From Botryosphaeria dothidea (taxonomy: Eukaryota > Ascomycota > Dothideomycetes > Botryosphaeriales > Botryosphaeriaceae), in the NCBI GenBank assembly GCA_011503125.2, contig WWBZ02000001.1, positions 1,736,001-1,800,000 of the forward strand: a stretch of DNA of 64,000 nt, in the 5' to 3' direction. The position numbers and the translations under genes were made by a program. Positions 1 to 10,603 of this stretch are shown piece by piece; positions within the stretch are counted from its first letter, which is position 1; every line of letters begins with the position of its first letter. The notes beneath the pieces were generated by a model, which saw only the letters and a program-made list of their open reading frames with translations, ran no database searches and was not told the DNA's origin.

Positions 1-1
1 T

Positions 2-1235
2 GGATCAAACCTGAGGAACTTCATTCGTGCCTCCTTCACGCATTTCTTTCGCAACATTGCTGTTATCCACTTGCCTACATTTGACCCTGAGACTGTTGCC
101 TTACCTCTTCTGCTCGCTGCTTTTATGGTAGGTTCTGTCTTCACCGTCCCCACTGACGATGCCCTATCCGTGCGGCAGTTTCTCGATATTGCCGAAGACT
201 ACATTTTTCGCGTCCCGGAATTCCAAGCTTTGGTCCAAGATGGTCCGCATGGCACTGTGAAACGCTACGATGAGCTTCTCGAATACGTTCAGGCTGCGCT
301 CCTTATTTGTTCAACACAGATGAGCATGAACGACCGGAAAACTCGCCGCCGCATCAAGACACAAAGAAATCCCTCCCTCATAGCAGCTGTGAGAGCACTG
401 TTATCCAAGAGCAGAAATGAACCCATGGCCCCTCTGTCTCCAGACTCGGAATGGCAGCGATTTATTGCTACAGAGCTCCGCGCCCGGTGAGTCGTCACAA
501 TCTCTCCGCCATGTACGCATGACTGATATAACTCAACGAGCCAGAATTCTTTACATGACCTTCATCAATGACGCTCTGCTAACCATCCACTTCAACAATC
601 CTCCCTCGATCATTGTTTCCGAGCTCACCGACCCCCTGCCTTTCCCTGATGCCCTCTTCGAGGCCGAAACCCCCGAGGCCTTCAGTCAGCTCCGGACGGC
701 CATTTTTGCCACGAGAAGCCCCCGAAAACTGCGGCTATCGCTAGCATCGCTCGTGACACTCTTCATGCAAGAAAGTTGGGCTCCTTCTGATGAAGCGAAG
801 CTCGAAGGGATCACCGTCAGGCATATGTTGGCGGCAATAGCCGGTTCGTCAAATCCTCCCACAAATCTGCCTTTAGAATATCTCGCCCAGGCTACTCCTT
901 GAATCCAGTCAAGCTAAATCTTCTCTCCAGCTCTCTACTCTATCCTCTTCACCCTTCGCTCAAGCAATCTTCTGAAGGCTAACCATACTTCCATCTCGCG
1001 CGCCTTGTCCCGCTGGAAAACCACTTGGGACACCATCATTTCAGGTACCTCAGCGGAAGAGCTTCAACCTGCCGGGTTCATGCGGCACACGGATGCCTTC
1101 TGGTGGTTTGCAACAGGGGTTTCGAGACTTGCAACCGCTAATCAGGAGGGAAGATATCGTTATTTGGCAGATATGACTCCCAGGGATGACCTCACCGATA
1201 TTCATGCTTTGGCCAAAGAAATGCAAGTCTCTTGA
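2..1235 (+). CDS. Fungal-specific transcription factor, 3' part (5' end outside window)
   Basis: The gene enters from the left edge, so the DNA-binding N-terminus is missing. Coding exons are <2-486, 545-843 and 931-1235. The introns (487-544, 844-930) have gtgagt and gttcgt donors and ccag acceptors, and both joins keep frame. The visible part reads like the fungal_trans regulatory region of C2H2 or Zn2Cys6 regulators: an FFRNIAVIHLPTFDPE-type opening, a block like RILYMTFINDALLTIHFNNP followed by LPFPDALFEA, then a WKTTWDTI/DAFWWFA tail. Such proteins are nuclear transcription regulators; the target genes cannot be told from this part. The family call is by recognition of these blocks. Intron 2 is the less certain of the two, because its donor is non-standard. 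Confidence 0.75.
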
Positions 1236-1628
1236 CCCCCGTATTCGAGTCGAGTGGCTTGTTGGGGTTGGTGGGTTACCGGCGAGAGTGGGTTTCCTCC
1301 GATGGATCCTCCGGCAGCCCCGCCGCACTATTCCTAAATGAACAATGATCCTTTACAACGCATTTTCCCTCATTGGACTTTGATTCGACTCCCGCCAATC
1401 ATCATTCGATGCTTTCCGTAGAACAATGGAGCTTTCGCTTACCTATTGACCCAAATGGTCTCCAGTACGGTTTCCGCTGATAGCCGTGACCGCCCTCAAT
1501 CGGAGGGATTTGGGAACGGGATGGAGAGGTTCCGCAACATTTCGAGGGGTGACATCTCTCGAATCTGTCACTCCTCGCTGTGGGGTTGTTCAACTGAGAA
1601 CTGGGTCCTTCTAGCATAACACTGGAAA
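1236..1628. other. Intergenic, nothing recognised
   Basis: About 390 bp between the transcription factor stop and the NDUFS7 start. Open frames here are short and on the wrong strand. I see no motif that I would call. Confidence 0.5.
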
Positions 1629-2468
1629 ATGAGGGTCATTTACACACCTCGGCTGCACCGATGTAAGCGCTGAATTTACCTCTAGAGCTCGAACGCTAAA
1701 GCTGATCACACAAGCTTTCCGCCTGCTCAGAGGCCCAGGATTTGAGCTTTCGAGGTGCCTTTGTCGGCCCTTTAGCCAAACATCCGATCAACGAAAGGCA
1801 TCATCCACAACCACTATCACCCCAGTATCTCGACGAGAAACCCCATTGTCCACAGAAAAGCAAAAAACTGGTGTCATCGAGCATGTCCTGTACGCATTAT
1901 CTCTTAGCCTTCCTCGAAAACCGCATCTCCAAGCTGACCACATCAACTCCGACAGCACCACCCTCGACCAAGTCACCAACTGGGCGCGCCAAGGCTCCTT
2001 CTGGCCGCTCTCCTTTGGCCTCGCCTGCTGCGCCATCGAAATGATGCACGTCTCGATGCCCCGTTACGACCAGGACCGCCTCGGCATTATCTTCCGTGCC
2101 TCCCCGCGCCAGGCCGACATCATGATCGTGGCCGGCACCGTCACCAACAAGATGGGCCCGGCCCTCCGTCAGTGCTACGACCAGATGCCCGATCCGAAGT
2201 GGGTGATAAGTATGGGCAGTTGTGCGAATGGCGGTGGCTATTATCATTATAGCTATAGTGTGGTGCGTGGCGTTGATCGCATCGTGCCGGTGGATATCTA
2301 CGTGCCGGGATGTCCACCGACGGCGGAGGCGTTATTGTATGGGGTCTTTCAGCTGCAGAAGAAGATGAGACACACTAAGGTAAATCAGTCCTGGGCCACA
2401 ATTTTCTTGGGGCCCAATGGCATGGCTAACGTAACCTTCAGATCACTCGCATGTGGTACAGGAAGTAG
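1629..2468 (+). CDS. NDUFS7: NADH:ubiquinone oxidoreductase 20 kDa subunit (NDUFS7/PSST/NuoB family)
   Basis: Complex I subunit of the mitochondrial inner membrane that carries terminal iron-sulphur cluster N2 and passes electrons to ubiquinone. Exons 1629-1662, 1733-1889, 1956-2379 and 2442-2468 give 213 aa. The N-terminal part is Arg/Ser-rich like a mitochondrial presequence, with RPFSQTS around residues 27-33. The cluster ligands are present: the CC pair (about 88-89, in [11 protein letters not shown]), Cys 153 (GSCANGG) and Cys 183 (PGCPPT), with the 65 and 30 residue spacing usual in NuoB. The tiny last exon encodes the family ending ITRMWYRK. Intron 2 restores the conserved LTTLDQV, which supports its removal. 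The start and first intron are the weakest part, since that acceptor is a tandem AGAG. Several core residues differ from the usual fungal form. Confidence 0.88.
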
Positions 2469-3304
2469 CGGGTGCCCCATCCTTACAAGGTTGTGGCGCA
2501 TCAGACAAGATCCTCTGGGTCAATCCCTCGATATTGGTGGTTCATCTCGCGGGGCTATTCTAAGAAGGGTTTAAGATGGTAGCATTTGCCATTATCGGAT
2601 ATTCATTTTGAGATCTCCTTGCAAAAACGCACTTGTTGGGAGGAGGGCTTCGGTAAAGTACCGTGGAACTTCACGACGATGCCGAACTCCTTTATGGATA
2701 CATGATCACCAAGCATCGAGGGGCAAGGCATCACACAATAACGTGTTGAATCACCTGGGTTCTTCACCGAAAGTGAGTCCGATTGGGCAATCCTATTGAT
2801 TAGAGGCGTTTCGGAGAATTTGAAAGCTTGTCCATGCGGTATAACATGTGCAGATTGTGACGCATACGCTTCTGCACATGGGAAAATGACATACCGAAAC
2901 GTTGTCACCGTCGTACAAGTCTCTATTTCCCTTGCATTATGCAGACTGACATTCGAGCTGAAAAAGAAAATCCCTCTTCACCCCGCACAACAGGCGTAAA
3001 GAAATGCATGTGATACAGACACGCAGACCTTCCACGGCCAATCAATAGTTAGCTGACGACACGATTTAGCCACCTTTTAACTAGTAGCACGCATTGCGGT
3101 ATAATGCATGTGGAGCATGTTATTACTAATACATAACGGGCTGAGACCTAGCGAGTGTTCTCTCCGAGAAGCCCTCTCTCCGTGGCTTTGGAGATTTTCG
3201 TACAGCATAAACGTAATTAGGACATTGCCTCGCCCACCTTCTCCCAAGTACCGATCTCAATTCTCTACTAGCCGAGATTTTCATGCCATTTGTCTCTTGA
3301 TCAT
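2469..3304. other. Intergenic, nothing recognised
   Basis: About 840 bp between the convergent NDUFS7 and hydrophobin genes, presumably both 3' UTRs. No gene or repeat recognised. Confidence 0.5.
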
Positions 3305-3749
3305 TCAAGTCTGGACAGCAGTGCAGACCAGTCCAGCGATGCCCTTCAATGAACATGTCAGTCGTGATGCAGAGGACGAAGAAGAAGCGAAAGGATGGGA
3401 GAATATGTACCAGAGACAAGGTGCAGCACTCGGCCGTGCGTCCAGTATCGGAGCAGTAGTCCTGGAACTCTTGAGGGGTGGTCAGGGTGGCAGTAGCTGT
3501 TCACGCGCCCATCGGGTCAGCAAGACCATGCGACCAAAGATTGGTCCTCGGTTGGAAAGGGGGCGGACGGGGGATGGCAGGGTACGTACGTGACGTGCAG
3601 GTGGCGTCAACAACACCAAGGACATCGAGCTGGCAGCAGAGCGCGGTGCCGGAGGAGCAGAGCGCAGTTTGGCGCTCGTCGAGCTCCGCGGGAATGGCGG
3701 CGGCCGAAGTGACGGCGACGATGGTAGCGATGGCGGCGAAGAACTTCAT
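3305..3749 (-). CDS. Class II hydrophobin
   Basis: Small secreted amphipathic protein that coats hyphae and spores and self-assembles at air-water interfaces. Exons on the minus strand are 3749-3590, 3496-3411 and 3343-3305, 94 aa. Intron 1 has a gtacgt donor; intron 2 has a gtacat donor and a cactgacatg-type branch site. The N-terminus MKFFAAIATIVAVTSAAA is a signal peptide. Eight cysteines follow in the hydrophobin order C, CC, C, C, CC, C with spacings 6, 11, 16, 8 and 10. The last four match class II; the first gap is shorter than the usual 9-10. The segment CCQLDVLGVVDATC is typical of class II, and the protein ends shortly after Cys8 (VCTAVQT). A TATA box lies about 125 bp upstream of the start, as expected for a strongly expressed gene. 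Confidence 0.93.
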
Positions 3750-3873
3750 TTTGTCTGGTGTTGGATTGTTGATGGGAGTGGTTGATGATGAGATGGAATG
3801 AATGAATGGACTGGACTATTCTTTTTGGGAGTGCTGGATATCACATCGAAGCTAGTCGCAATTGCGCAACCTC

Positions 3874-3881
3874 TTTATATA
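3874..3881 (-). promoter_or_regulatory. TATA box of the hydrophobin gene
   Basis: On the minus strand the sequence reads TATATAAA, about 125 bp upstream of the hydrophobin ATG. That leaves a plausible 5' leader of roughly 90-100 nt. It is the clearest TATA element beside a gene start in the window. Confidence 0.6.
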
Positions 3882-5017
3882 GGCGTTTTCTTCACCATCA
3901 GGCGCCTCTATCTCTAGCCTTGCTTCTAGTCCACCGTCATCTGTACTACACTCCACAGTAACGTGTTTGCCCCCCTTTTCCCAGAAAGACGGAGACTGCA
4001 GTATCAACTTGGTATAGCTACCCCAGTGTGGCTGGACGTGGCGGCGGAGATGATGGTGTTGAACCCATGCAAAGGCGCCGCTTAATACTGGGGATTATGG
4101 CCGTGGACATCGCCACGTGGAGTAGAAGAGCTGTCAATATAGATGGTAGTTAAGATCTGCCGCCCGGAGGATCCACACCGGTCACCGAGATACGCGATGG
4201 CATTCGTCGGAGGGACATGGACGGGCCGCTTTTTGGAAGTCGATGGCATGATAGGATTCGCGGGTGGATGCGCGGCAGAGTGGCTTCGACTGCAGGGCGA
4301 TCTCCAGCTGGACAGGGGAGGGCCTTGTGGTGATTGTTTCCAATTCTCCCCTATGGCTTGCCGCGTTTCCTGCTTCCTCGTGTGAGAGGATGACGTTGAG
4401 CACGGTGGTTGGAGGGCATTGGCCGTCATGTGATGTCATGGACCGGCGCTGGATACCGCAACAGAGCGGCATTTCCGATCGCCACAACCTCCTGACGATC
4501 ATGCCGTTTGACGGCCGTTGAAATAGCCGTTCGTTCCTGCGGTTCGTCGCGGGCGTTTTGTGATAGGCCTGATGTGGCTATGCAGCGGGATGATCAGCGA
4601 TTTTCCAAGACGCAAGCACGGCATTCCCGGCACCTAGGCCAGCCGTTGACAAGGATCGCATCAAGACGATCAACTGGAGCCGAGATCTAATCCTTAATTA
4701 GCACCCGTTTAATATACCGACAACCCTAACCGTTGAGACGCTGCCCTGCTTGCCTTCCTGAACCGCTAAGACCTTAGCCCTGGACTTATTAAATTTTGCC
4801 TAACTAAACTTCCCCAAGATTGAAGGCGTCAAACCACTAGCGTTAGGATCCCGCTCCGCATAATGCTCGCTTAAACTGAGATGACGCCTCCTGGGATGGT
4901 AGAACACCAGAAACACTGCCCCGGCTTAAGCCTCAGAGTCATCAAGTCCCTATTTTGTCTGGTGCTTCGAACGGTTGCACACGGTGGCACATCGAGTCTT
5001 CAGCCGGAACCAACCAT
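3882..5017. other. Intergenic, nothing recognised
   Basis: About 1.1 kb upstream of the hydrophobin and downstream of the DUF6536 gene. Only short overlapping frames on both strands, none protein-like. The part around 4690-4860 is more AT-rich with many stops. It may hold hydrophobin regulatory sites, but I can name none. Confidence 0.4.
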
Positions 5018-7317
5018 TCATGCGTACATATTTCCCGGCACGGGCTTTTCCACATCGCGGCTCTCGAACGCGCAATGGCCAACAATTTCGCCCAATTCCT
5101 GCTCTCGAGGAATCGCGCCCCATTTCAGCGGCGCTGTCTCCGAAACATCCTCCCTGGCGTGACAAGCCGCAGAGATTGCCGCGCTGCAACTACCAGCAAA
5201 CGGTATCTCCGAGTCGAGGCCTCTCATCCCGAGAGCAAGTGCGGTAGTGATGAGACATGCAGCGACGATCGACGTAATTATCATGCCGATCGGTGAAAAG
5301 CCGCACGTCGTTATGCTCTCTCGTTGCGTCGCGACTCCGTTGGCATCCCAAACGTCAACTTTTGCAAGGAAGATGCTCTGCGAAATGAGCCAGTGAAGGG
5401 CCGTCATGTAGAGCATCAAGGGCAACCCGTAGCGATATGGTATCTGCAGGAAATACGTGCTCCGCTGCTCGCCGTGCGGGCTGGAGACGCGTAGGGGCTT
5501 TCGGTGCCGCGCGTAACTAGCCCATTCGCGGGCGAGAAGCAATCGGGTGGCGAGACTGTTGAAGACGACGTAAATCAAAGATAGGATCAGCTGAGGTGAG
5601 TTGGCCACCAAGATGGCGGATATCAAAGCGGATTCTCCGCTGGTCGGAATCGCCCACCCTTGGATCATTGTCTGTGATCGAGCTTTGCCCAGCCCGAGAT
5701 TCCAAAATGAGCTCAGGCCCGACTGCCCGAAGCTCGTTCTTAAGTGGGGCACTGCGTAGGCCAGCAATCCAAGAGTAGTGGCGAGAGCGGCGGCAAAACT
5801 GGTCGACGTCAGAGAAGTCTGGCAGAAGAAACATGGCACTCACAGCAAGACAGTACATAGCCAGTGTTTCTTAGTGGTTGCACTCATCCAGCGCATTTTG
5901 CGGGGCTGATATGTCATTGGTGACTCGATTGCTTGTGACCAATCCTGTCCTTTGCTGGTCCGTTGGAAGTGGGCCCGAGTAGCCAGGCACATTCCCCTGG
6001 TCGTGGCGTCGGGCAATCGGAGGAAAGATGCAACGGCATCTCCCAGTGTAATCAGGGGTTCATCGCGCATCCTTTGGGCGGCGAAGATAATGGAAACAAG
6101 TTTGATGGCATTGAAGGCTATGACAATGCCAAGAACCGGGAGATTGAAATTCAGTCTGCACTTTGGTTCCACTTTTTCGCTTTGGCAATAACGGACACGG
6201 TAACCATAGACGCTCCAGTCCGATGCAGCGGCTTCAATTTTGCCTACAACGTTGTTGCAAGGCGCGTAATCCTCTTTCCAATATCCAAATTCATGGGAAC
6301 AAATCCAATAGTAAGGCTCAGAGGTGGTGGAGTCATACCCATCTTCTACCAATTGGTAAGTCTGTATATCATATAGCGATGAAGTAGTGTTGTCGAGGTC
6401 TTCAACAACCAAGATAATATTGCGGCGGTCGGCCAGAAAATCTTGCGCGTATGCCTGGATGCACTCTTTGTTTTCCAGACGTTCAAAGCGAAGCGCTTCC
6501 TCTTGCATTGCATTGGGATCAGTCTCCCAAGTGGCCTCGAAACAGGTTCCAGAAGCAAAGCATGTGTAGTCATTGAACTGCTGAGTTCCAGGTGATGGGA
6601 ATTTAGTGGTGTTGAATGCATCTCCTTCTAGGTACTTTTCGGAAGCGAAATAAAAGTCATAGTCATTGTGGGCTAGCGAGGAATAGAAGCTTGAGTTGTA
6701 GCTTGTAAAACGTTAGCTTCGCAAAGATCGGAGTGGTCGAAGTCTTACAAAAGATGTAGCGGCAGAGATGAAAGGGCCAATGTTATCCAGCTGAGACGTT
6801 TCCAAAGTCGAACGAAAGTAAGATTGTGCAAACTTGGTTGGCCGATTTCTAACCACGTCCCTTGCCCATGCGCCATGTCGACCTCTCTACGAGTGGGCGC
6901 ACACAGACATTGCATCATATAGTTGCTGGCACCGAGAAGAAGAGAGCTGAGGACGTTGATAATGAGGTGGATGCCGATGCTAGCTCCATCGACTGCATCA
7001 CAGGAACCCTCATAGACATGGCCGCTACTTCGCTTGCCAGATTTGAAGTATGCCCAAATAGCAATGATGAAATTGATAAGCAAGACGCAAGCAGCCGCAA
7101 TTGAGGCAAGAAAGGCCCCAAAGCGCCAGGCTTTGGGGAGGAGAGAGGATCTGTCGCCCTCATACCGTCCAGGGGTTGGGGAGTCATGAGGATCATCCGG
7201 TGGTAGCAGGACAGAACGAGAGTCGTCCACATGGCTCTCGTTGGCGGCATTGGTCGGTATAGAGAGAATACTGGTCGACGGAGTACCCTTACTGGACAAT
7301 TGCTTGCCTTGTGACAC
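5018..7317 (-). CDS. DUF6536-containing multi-pass membrane protein
   Basis: Exons on the minus strand 7317-6749, 6701-5844 and 5798-5018 give 735 aa. The introns are very short (47 and 45 bp), with gtaaga and gtgagt donors and CTAAC/CTGAC branch sites; both joins keep frame. After a Ser/Pro-rich cytosolic N-terminus comes a basic segment (SSLLPKAWRFGAFLASI) leading into the first membrane helix, then VYEGSCDAVDGAS, a second helix and SNYMMQCLCAPTRREVD. This order is characteristic of the DUF6536 domain of Pezizomycotina membrane proteins. Several more hydrophobic helices follow in the last two exons, one of them formed exactly across intron 2 (HWLCTVLLFAAALATTLG). The function of the family is unknown. 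A large Cys-containing non-membrane loop lies between helices 2 and 3. Confidence 0.85.
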
Positions 7318-8026
7318 GGGCGAATAGGAGTAATTTGATTTTAAGCGGGCTAGTGGGATGCTGGGTCGGTGTCAGAACCTGTTAGTACACAGTGGGCTTG
7401 AGAGCGAAGACCTTGACGATTCCATCTTTCCATCCAACCTACTACACAAGCACACGTACGATCAGTGAGATCTGGCGAGCGAAGGGTATTTATGTCATTG
7501 CTGCAGGAGGATTCAGCCGAAAGATGGAAAATGGCCCCCACTCAGGCAGCAGCTAAGATCAAGGCGCCGTCCTAGGCTCACAGCGGAAGTGCCGCGCCAT
7601 TACCTCTCATTGGTGGGTGTCGTTCGCATCAACACTCGGGCTAGAGAAAGTCAATGCATCTGACGGTGAGTGACATACACACACCGAGCAAATGCATCTT
7701 CATGGGGAGTTGAAGCATTCATCCGGACGAATGCTTCGCCTCTCCATAGCAGTCTTGATCAGACACATGTCTGGCCTGTGGGCTGGAATGGCACATTCGA
7801 CGCTTGGAGCAGCCGTGTGTAGTAGGCGTTGAACGAATTGCGAACATGAAACAGCCGGCGACGCAGCTGAAGACTGGCGGGATGGAGAAGAGATGACCAA
7901 GCGCGCCAAAAATAAACCACGCGTCGACCCGAAAAACGACCGGCAGGCGCAAACTCCATCGTATCTCCGGGTACGACGTCAGCGCTCAGGAAAAAAAGCA
8001 CTCCACCATCCAGCTCACTACTACTC
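7318..8026. other. Divergent intergenic region between the DUF6536 and HIT-finger genes
   Basis: About 700 bp between two divergently transcribed genes, so it should contain both promoters. No TATA box or other site stands out. The minus-strand frames here (about 60-90 codons) look like chance. Confidence 0.4.
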
Positions 8027-8769
8027 ATGTCCTCCAGCTGCGACGTCTGCGGCTCTCAACCGCAGAAATACAAATGCCCCAACTGCACCACAAGATAGTA
8101 CGCTCATCGCTCACCCTCCAAACTCCTCTCCTTGGCCTCCGCTAACAACGAATCTCCTCCCGCAGCTGCTCCCTCGCCTGCTTCAGGACCCATAAGCCCG
8201 TCCACGACAACCCGTCCGCTACAGCGCCGCCGAACCCTTCCTCCTCCTCAACCTCCGTCCCCAAAGCCGCGCCGGCCCCTCAAAATGGCCCACAATCCGC
8301 CTCCGCTCCGCCTCCCCTAACGACACCCGCGCCCGAACCTCCCGGCGACCCGGTCCAACGCCTCCTGAGCGACCCGGCCCTCCAGACCCTCCTCCACAAC
8401 CGCCCCACACTCCGCACCTGGCTCCACGCCATCTACACCTCCACGCTCGAGCCCGACCCGGACGAGTGGGCCGAGCAGCAGCAGCGCGTCGCGCAGCAGC
8501 ACCAGAATGCACGAGGAGGTCGCGGCGGGTGGTCTCGCGGCGGGCGGGGGCGAGGTGGACGCGGAGGACGAGGCGGAGGGATGCAGAGGCCGCGGGGCCC
8601 ATGGAAGCAGGAGTCGGCGGACAAGATTGCGGTGGGGCGGATTTTGAGGGCGCAGGAGGGCGAGAACGGGGAGGGGATGAGGGAGTTTGTGGAACTTGTG
8701 CAGAGGGCGCTCGGTGATACGGGTAGAGAAGGACAGGGAGGGGAGGACGCGGGCGGAGCAGTGGGCTGA
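8027..8769 (+). CDS. HIT-type zinc finger protein (Hit1/ZNHIT3-like) with RGG-rich linker
   Basis: Exons 8027-8097 and 8166-8769 give 224 aa; the intron (8098-8165) has a gtacgc donor and a CTAAC branch. The N-terminus is a zf-HIT domain: CDVCGSQPQKYKCPNC, then YCSLACFRTHKPVH, where the split Tyr codon is rebuilt by splicing. HIT fingers of the Hit1/ZNHIT3 type assemble box C/D snoRNPs in the nucleus. A Pro/Ser-rich linker follows, then a helix-forming part (DPVQRLLSDPALQTLL), an Arg-Gly-rich stretch around residues 135-165 (RGGRGRGGRGG-like) and a C-terminal helical segment (KIAVGRILRAQEGENG). The RGG stretch suggests RNA contact but is inference. The exact orthologue (Hit1, Bcd1 or other) cannot be fixed from the finger alone. 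Confidence 0.82.
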
Positions 8770-8863
8770 GCTGGTGGCGGGGCAGAGTTGGATTATATGA
8801 ATTGGGAACCCCAACAGCAAGGCCTTCTGGTCCCAGAACATTTGGGCTATGCGTCAGGATGGA

Positions 8864-8869
8864 AATAAA
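8864..8869 (+). terminator. Possible poly(A) signal of the HIT-finger gene
   Basis: AATAAA about 95 nt downstream of the HIT-finger stop codon, on the sense strand. Fungal signals are loose, so this is only a candidate. Confidence 0.35.
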
Positions 8870-9215
8870 GTAAGCCGACCACAGAGTATCATCTCAAGCA
8901 GGTATGCAGCAAAGCGAAAGCAAGACACGCAAGGCCTCGCAAAATTATCTCGAACGATTCCTTGTCTAGCGAGGCCTTTTATTTTATGATTAGTGTAGCT
9001 CTACTCTCCTCTGAGCTTTGTAACTAGCAGTCATACTGCATAGCTCAATGGCATGAGCGGCATTTCACAATATTCTGCCCACTCACACCCATGTCCGGAC
9101 CATTCTTCAGAATAATAACTGGTCCTCGGCCGGAAGTACCCATCTTCAGCCTTGCCTCAGAGTGCGCGATAAAGTCCACTGCAAATTCTTTGCAACCCCT
9201 CATTGATGCTCGTAA
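8870..9215. other. Convergent intergenic region
   Basis: About 350 bp between the convergent HIT-finger and LSM1 genes, presumably 3' UTRs. Nothing else recognised. Confidence 0.5.
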
Positions 9216-9975
9216 TCATAGCACTGCCTCGCCGCTGTGTTCACCCTCGAAGCCGTGGGTCTTCAGGTGCTTCCGCCTAAGCTTGTCTCTCTTCTTGCGC
9301 TCTTCAATCTCTTGCTTCTGAAGGGCGAAGACCTTTTCTGCAGGCGCTTGTTCGAAAGGTTCGGGGATGTAGTCGTCTTTATCGAGGTCCTGCAAACAAT
9401 TGCGCCGACGACGGCGAGTAACTCAGCTCATTATCTCCACAAACGCAGGCAGTATTTGAAATCAATGGGAGGTTGGGGCCATCGTACGATTTCACCAAGA
9501 AGCAGCACGTTCTCGCCGCGCACGAGGAAGACGCCGCGGTTGATGTCGGCGTACAGGTTCTGCACGAAGATGCGTTCGATCGTGTCCTGGAGGACGAGGT
9601 TCGCTGCAATGCGTCCACGTCAGCGTCTAGTATTCACTCGAGGCCATTCGTCTGCTATAGAAGCACTCCCATACCGAATTGGTCCCAGCTCCGCAGCACG
9701 CCGATGAGCTTCCTTCCGTCACGAAGAGCGACCATGAGCTTCTCTGCACCGCAAGCAAGGCGCGTCAGCCATCAAAAATCTTCACCAACATTGTACTCTG
9801 GGAACGCAATGAGGGGCTACTGACTATCAGTCAGATCGAGTAGCTGGGCGGCGGTGGTGAACATCTGCGGCGGAAGCTGGGGCACCATTGGCGGTATCGG
9901 TGGCTGGCCTGCTGCGTCGGGGCCAGAGCCGCCTTGCGGCGGCGGGGGTGGGTCATTCAACGTAAGGTTCTCCAT
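9216..9975 (-). CDS. LSM1: U6 snRNA-associated Sm-like protein LSM1 (mRNA decay)
   Basis: Minus-strand exons 9975-9825, 9743-9675, 9603-9488 and 9389-9216 give 170 aa, close to yeast Lsm1. All three introns keep frame (donors gtcagt, gtatgg, gtacga; acceptors gcag, gcag, gcag). After a Pro-rich N-terminus come the Sm1 motif ([36 protein letters not shown]) and Sm2 ([18 protein letters not shown]). The [14 protein letters not shown] block between them is characteristic of Lsm1. The C-terminal extension is a basic helix ([17 protein letters not shown]), as in Lsm1 proteins, where it helps RNA binding. Lsm1 is the subunit specific to the cytoplasmic Lsm1-7 ring that binds oligoadenylated mRNA ends with Pat1 and promotes decapping. 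Confidence 0.93.
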
Positions 9976-10603
9976 GATCGAAGCGGTCGTATGCGGTGGT
10001 GGTGTTGTTCGAGGTCAAGGCCAGTCCATGACCACGCGACGTGTTTCGTGAAAGTAATGCGGGAGGGGCGCGCGTTGAGTGATGCGCGACGTGGGTGCTT
10101 GCTTGACGCTATGTCAGGGCTGTTTCGAGTCGCGCCCGTGCGCAACATCTGTGCCTCAGGCATTAAATTTCAATGATAATTCTCATCAAATTTGGAGATT
10201 TGTCTCGTGGATTGATGCCGGTCATAAACAGTAAAAGGTAGTAGTTAGGAAACAGTCGTCCTAAAGACCCAACTGCGTAGAGCCATATACACCGAACCGA
10301 ACGTCCAAAGCCAAGACGCATGCCACATCCAGAGCCAGCCTTGATGCCCAAGTCATGTCCTCGTCCAGAAGCCCAGTGCCCGTAACTCTCACGCAAATGC
10401 CCGTGTGCCGATGCCAGCAATGCCTGCGCCCAATCTATGCCAAAATGTTCCCAGGGGTATTTCAAATGTGCCAATTCTCCTCGAAAGCCAGCCACGAATA
10501 GGGATATCTCTTCCTCTGTCCACGCGCCCATAAAAAAAATCAAACTCCACACGCATGCTAAAACACGTCAACCAGTCCCCGGCCCTTCCTTTCCCTGCCT
10601 TCC
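9976..10603. other. Intergenic, nothing firm
   Basis: About 630 bp between LSM1 (start) and the KAR9-like gene (stop), both on the minus strand. It should hold the LSM1 promoter and the KAR9-like 3' UTR. A 129-codon minus frame at 10163-10552 has no recognisable domain and was not accepted. Confidence 0.4.

Noticed and set aside
4721..4732. aaccctaa telomere-like sequence
   Set aside because: Single copy with no array around it; chance match.
8219..8602. Arg/Gly-rich minus frame
   Set aside because: Antisense shadow of the RGG/Pro-rich part of the HIT-finger gene.
10163..10552. 129-codon minus frame downstream of the KAR9-like stop
   Set aside because: Begins protein-like but has no domain, and the second half is unlike coding sequence; most likely 3' UTR.
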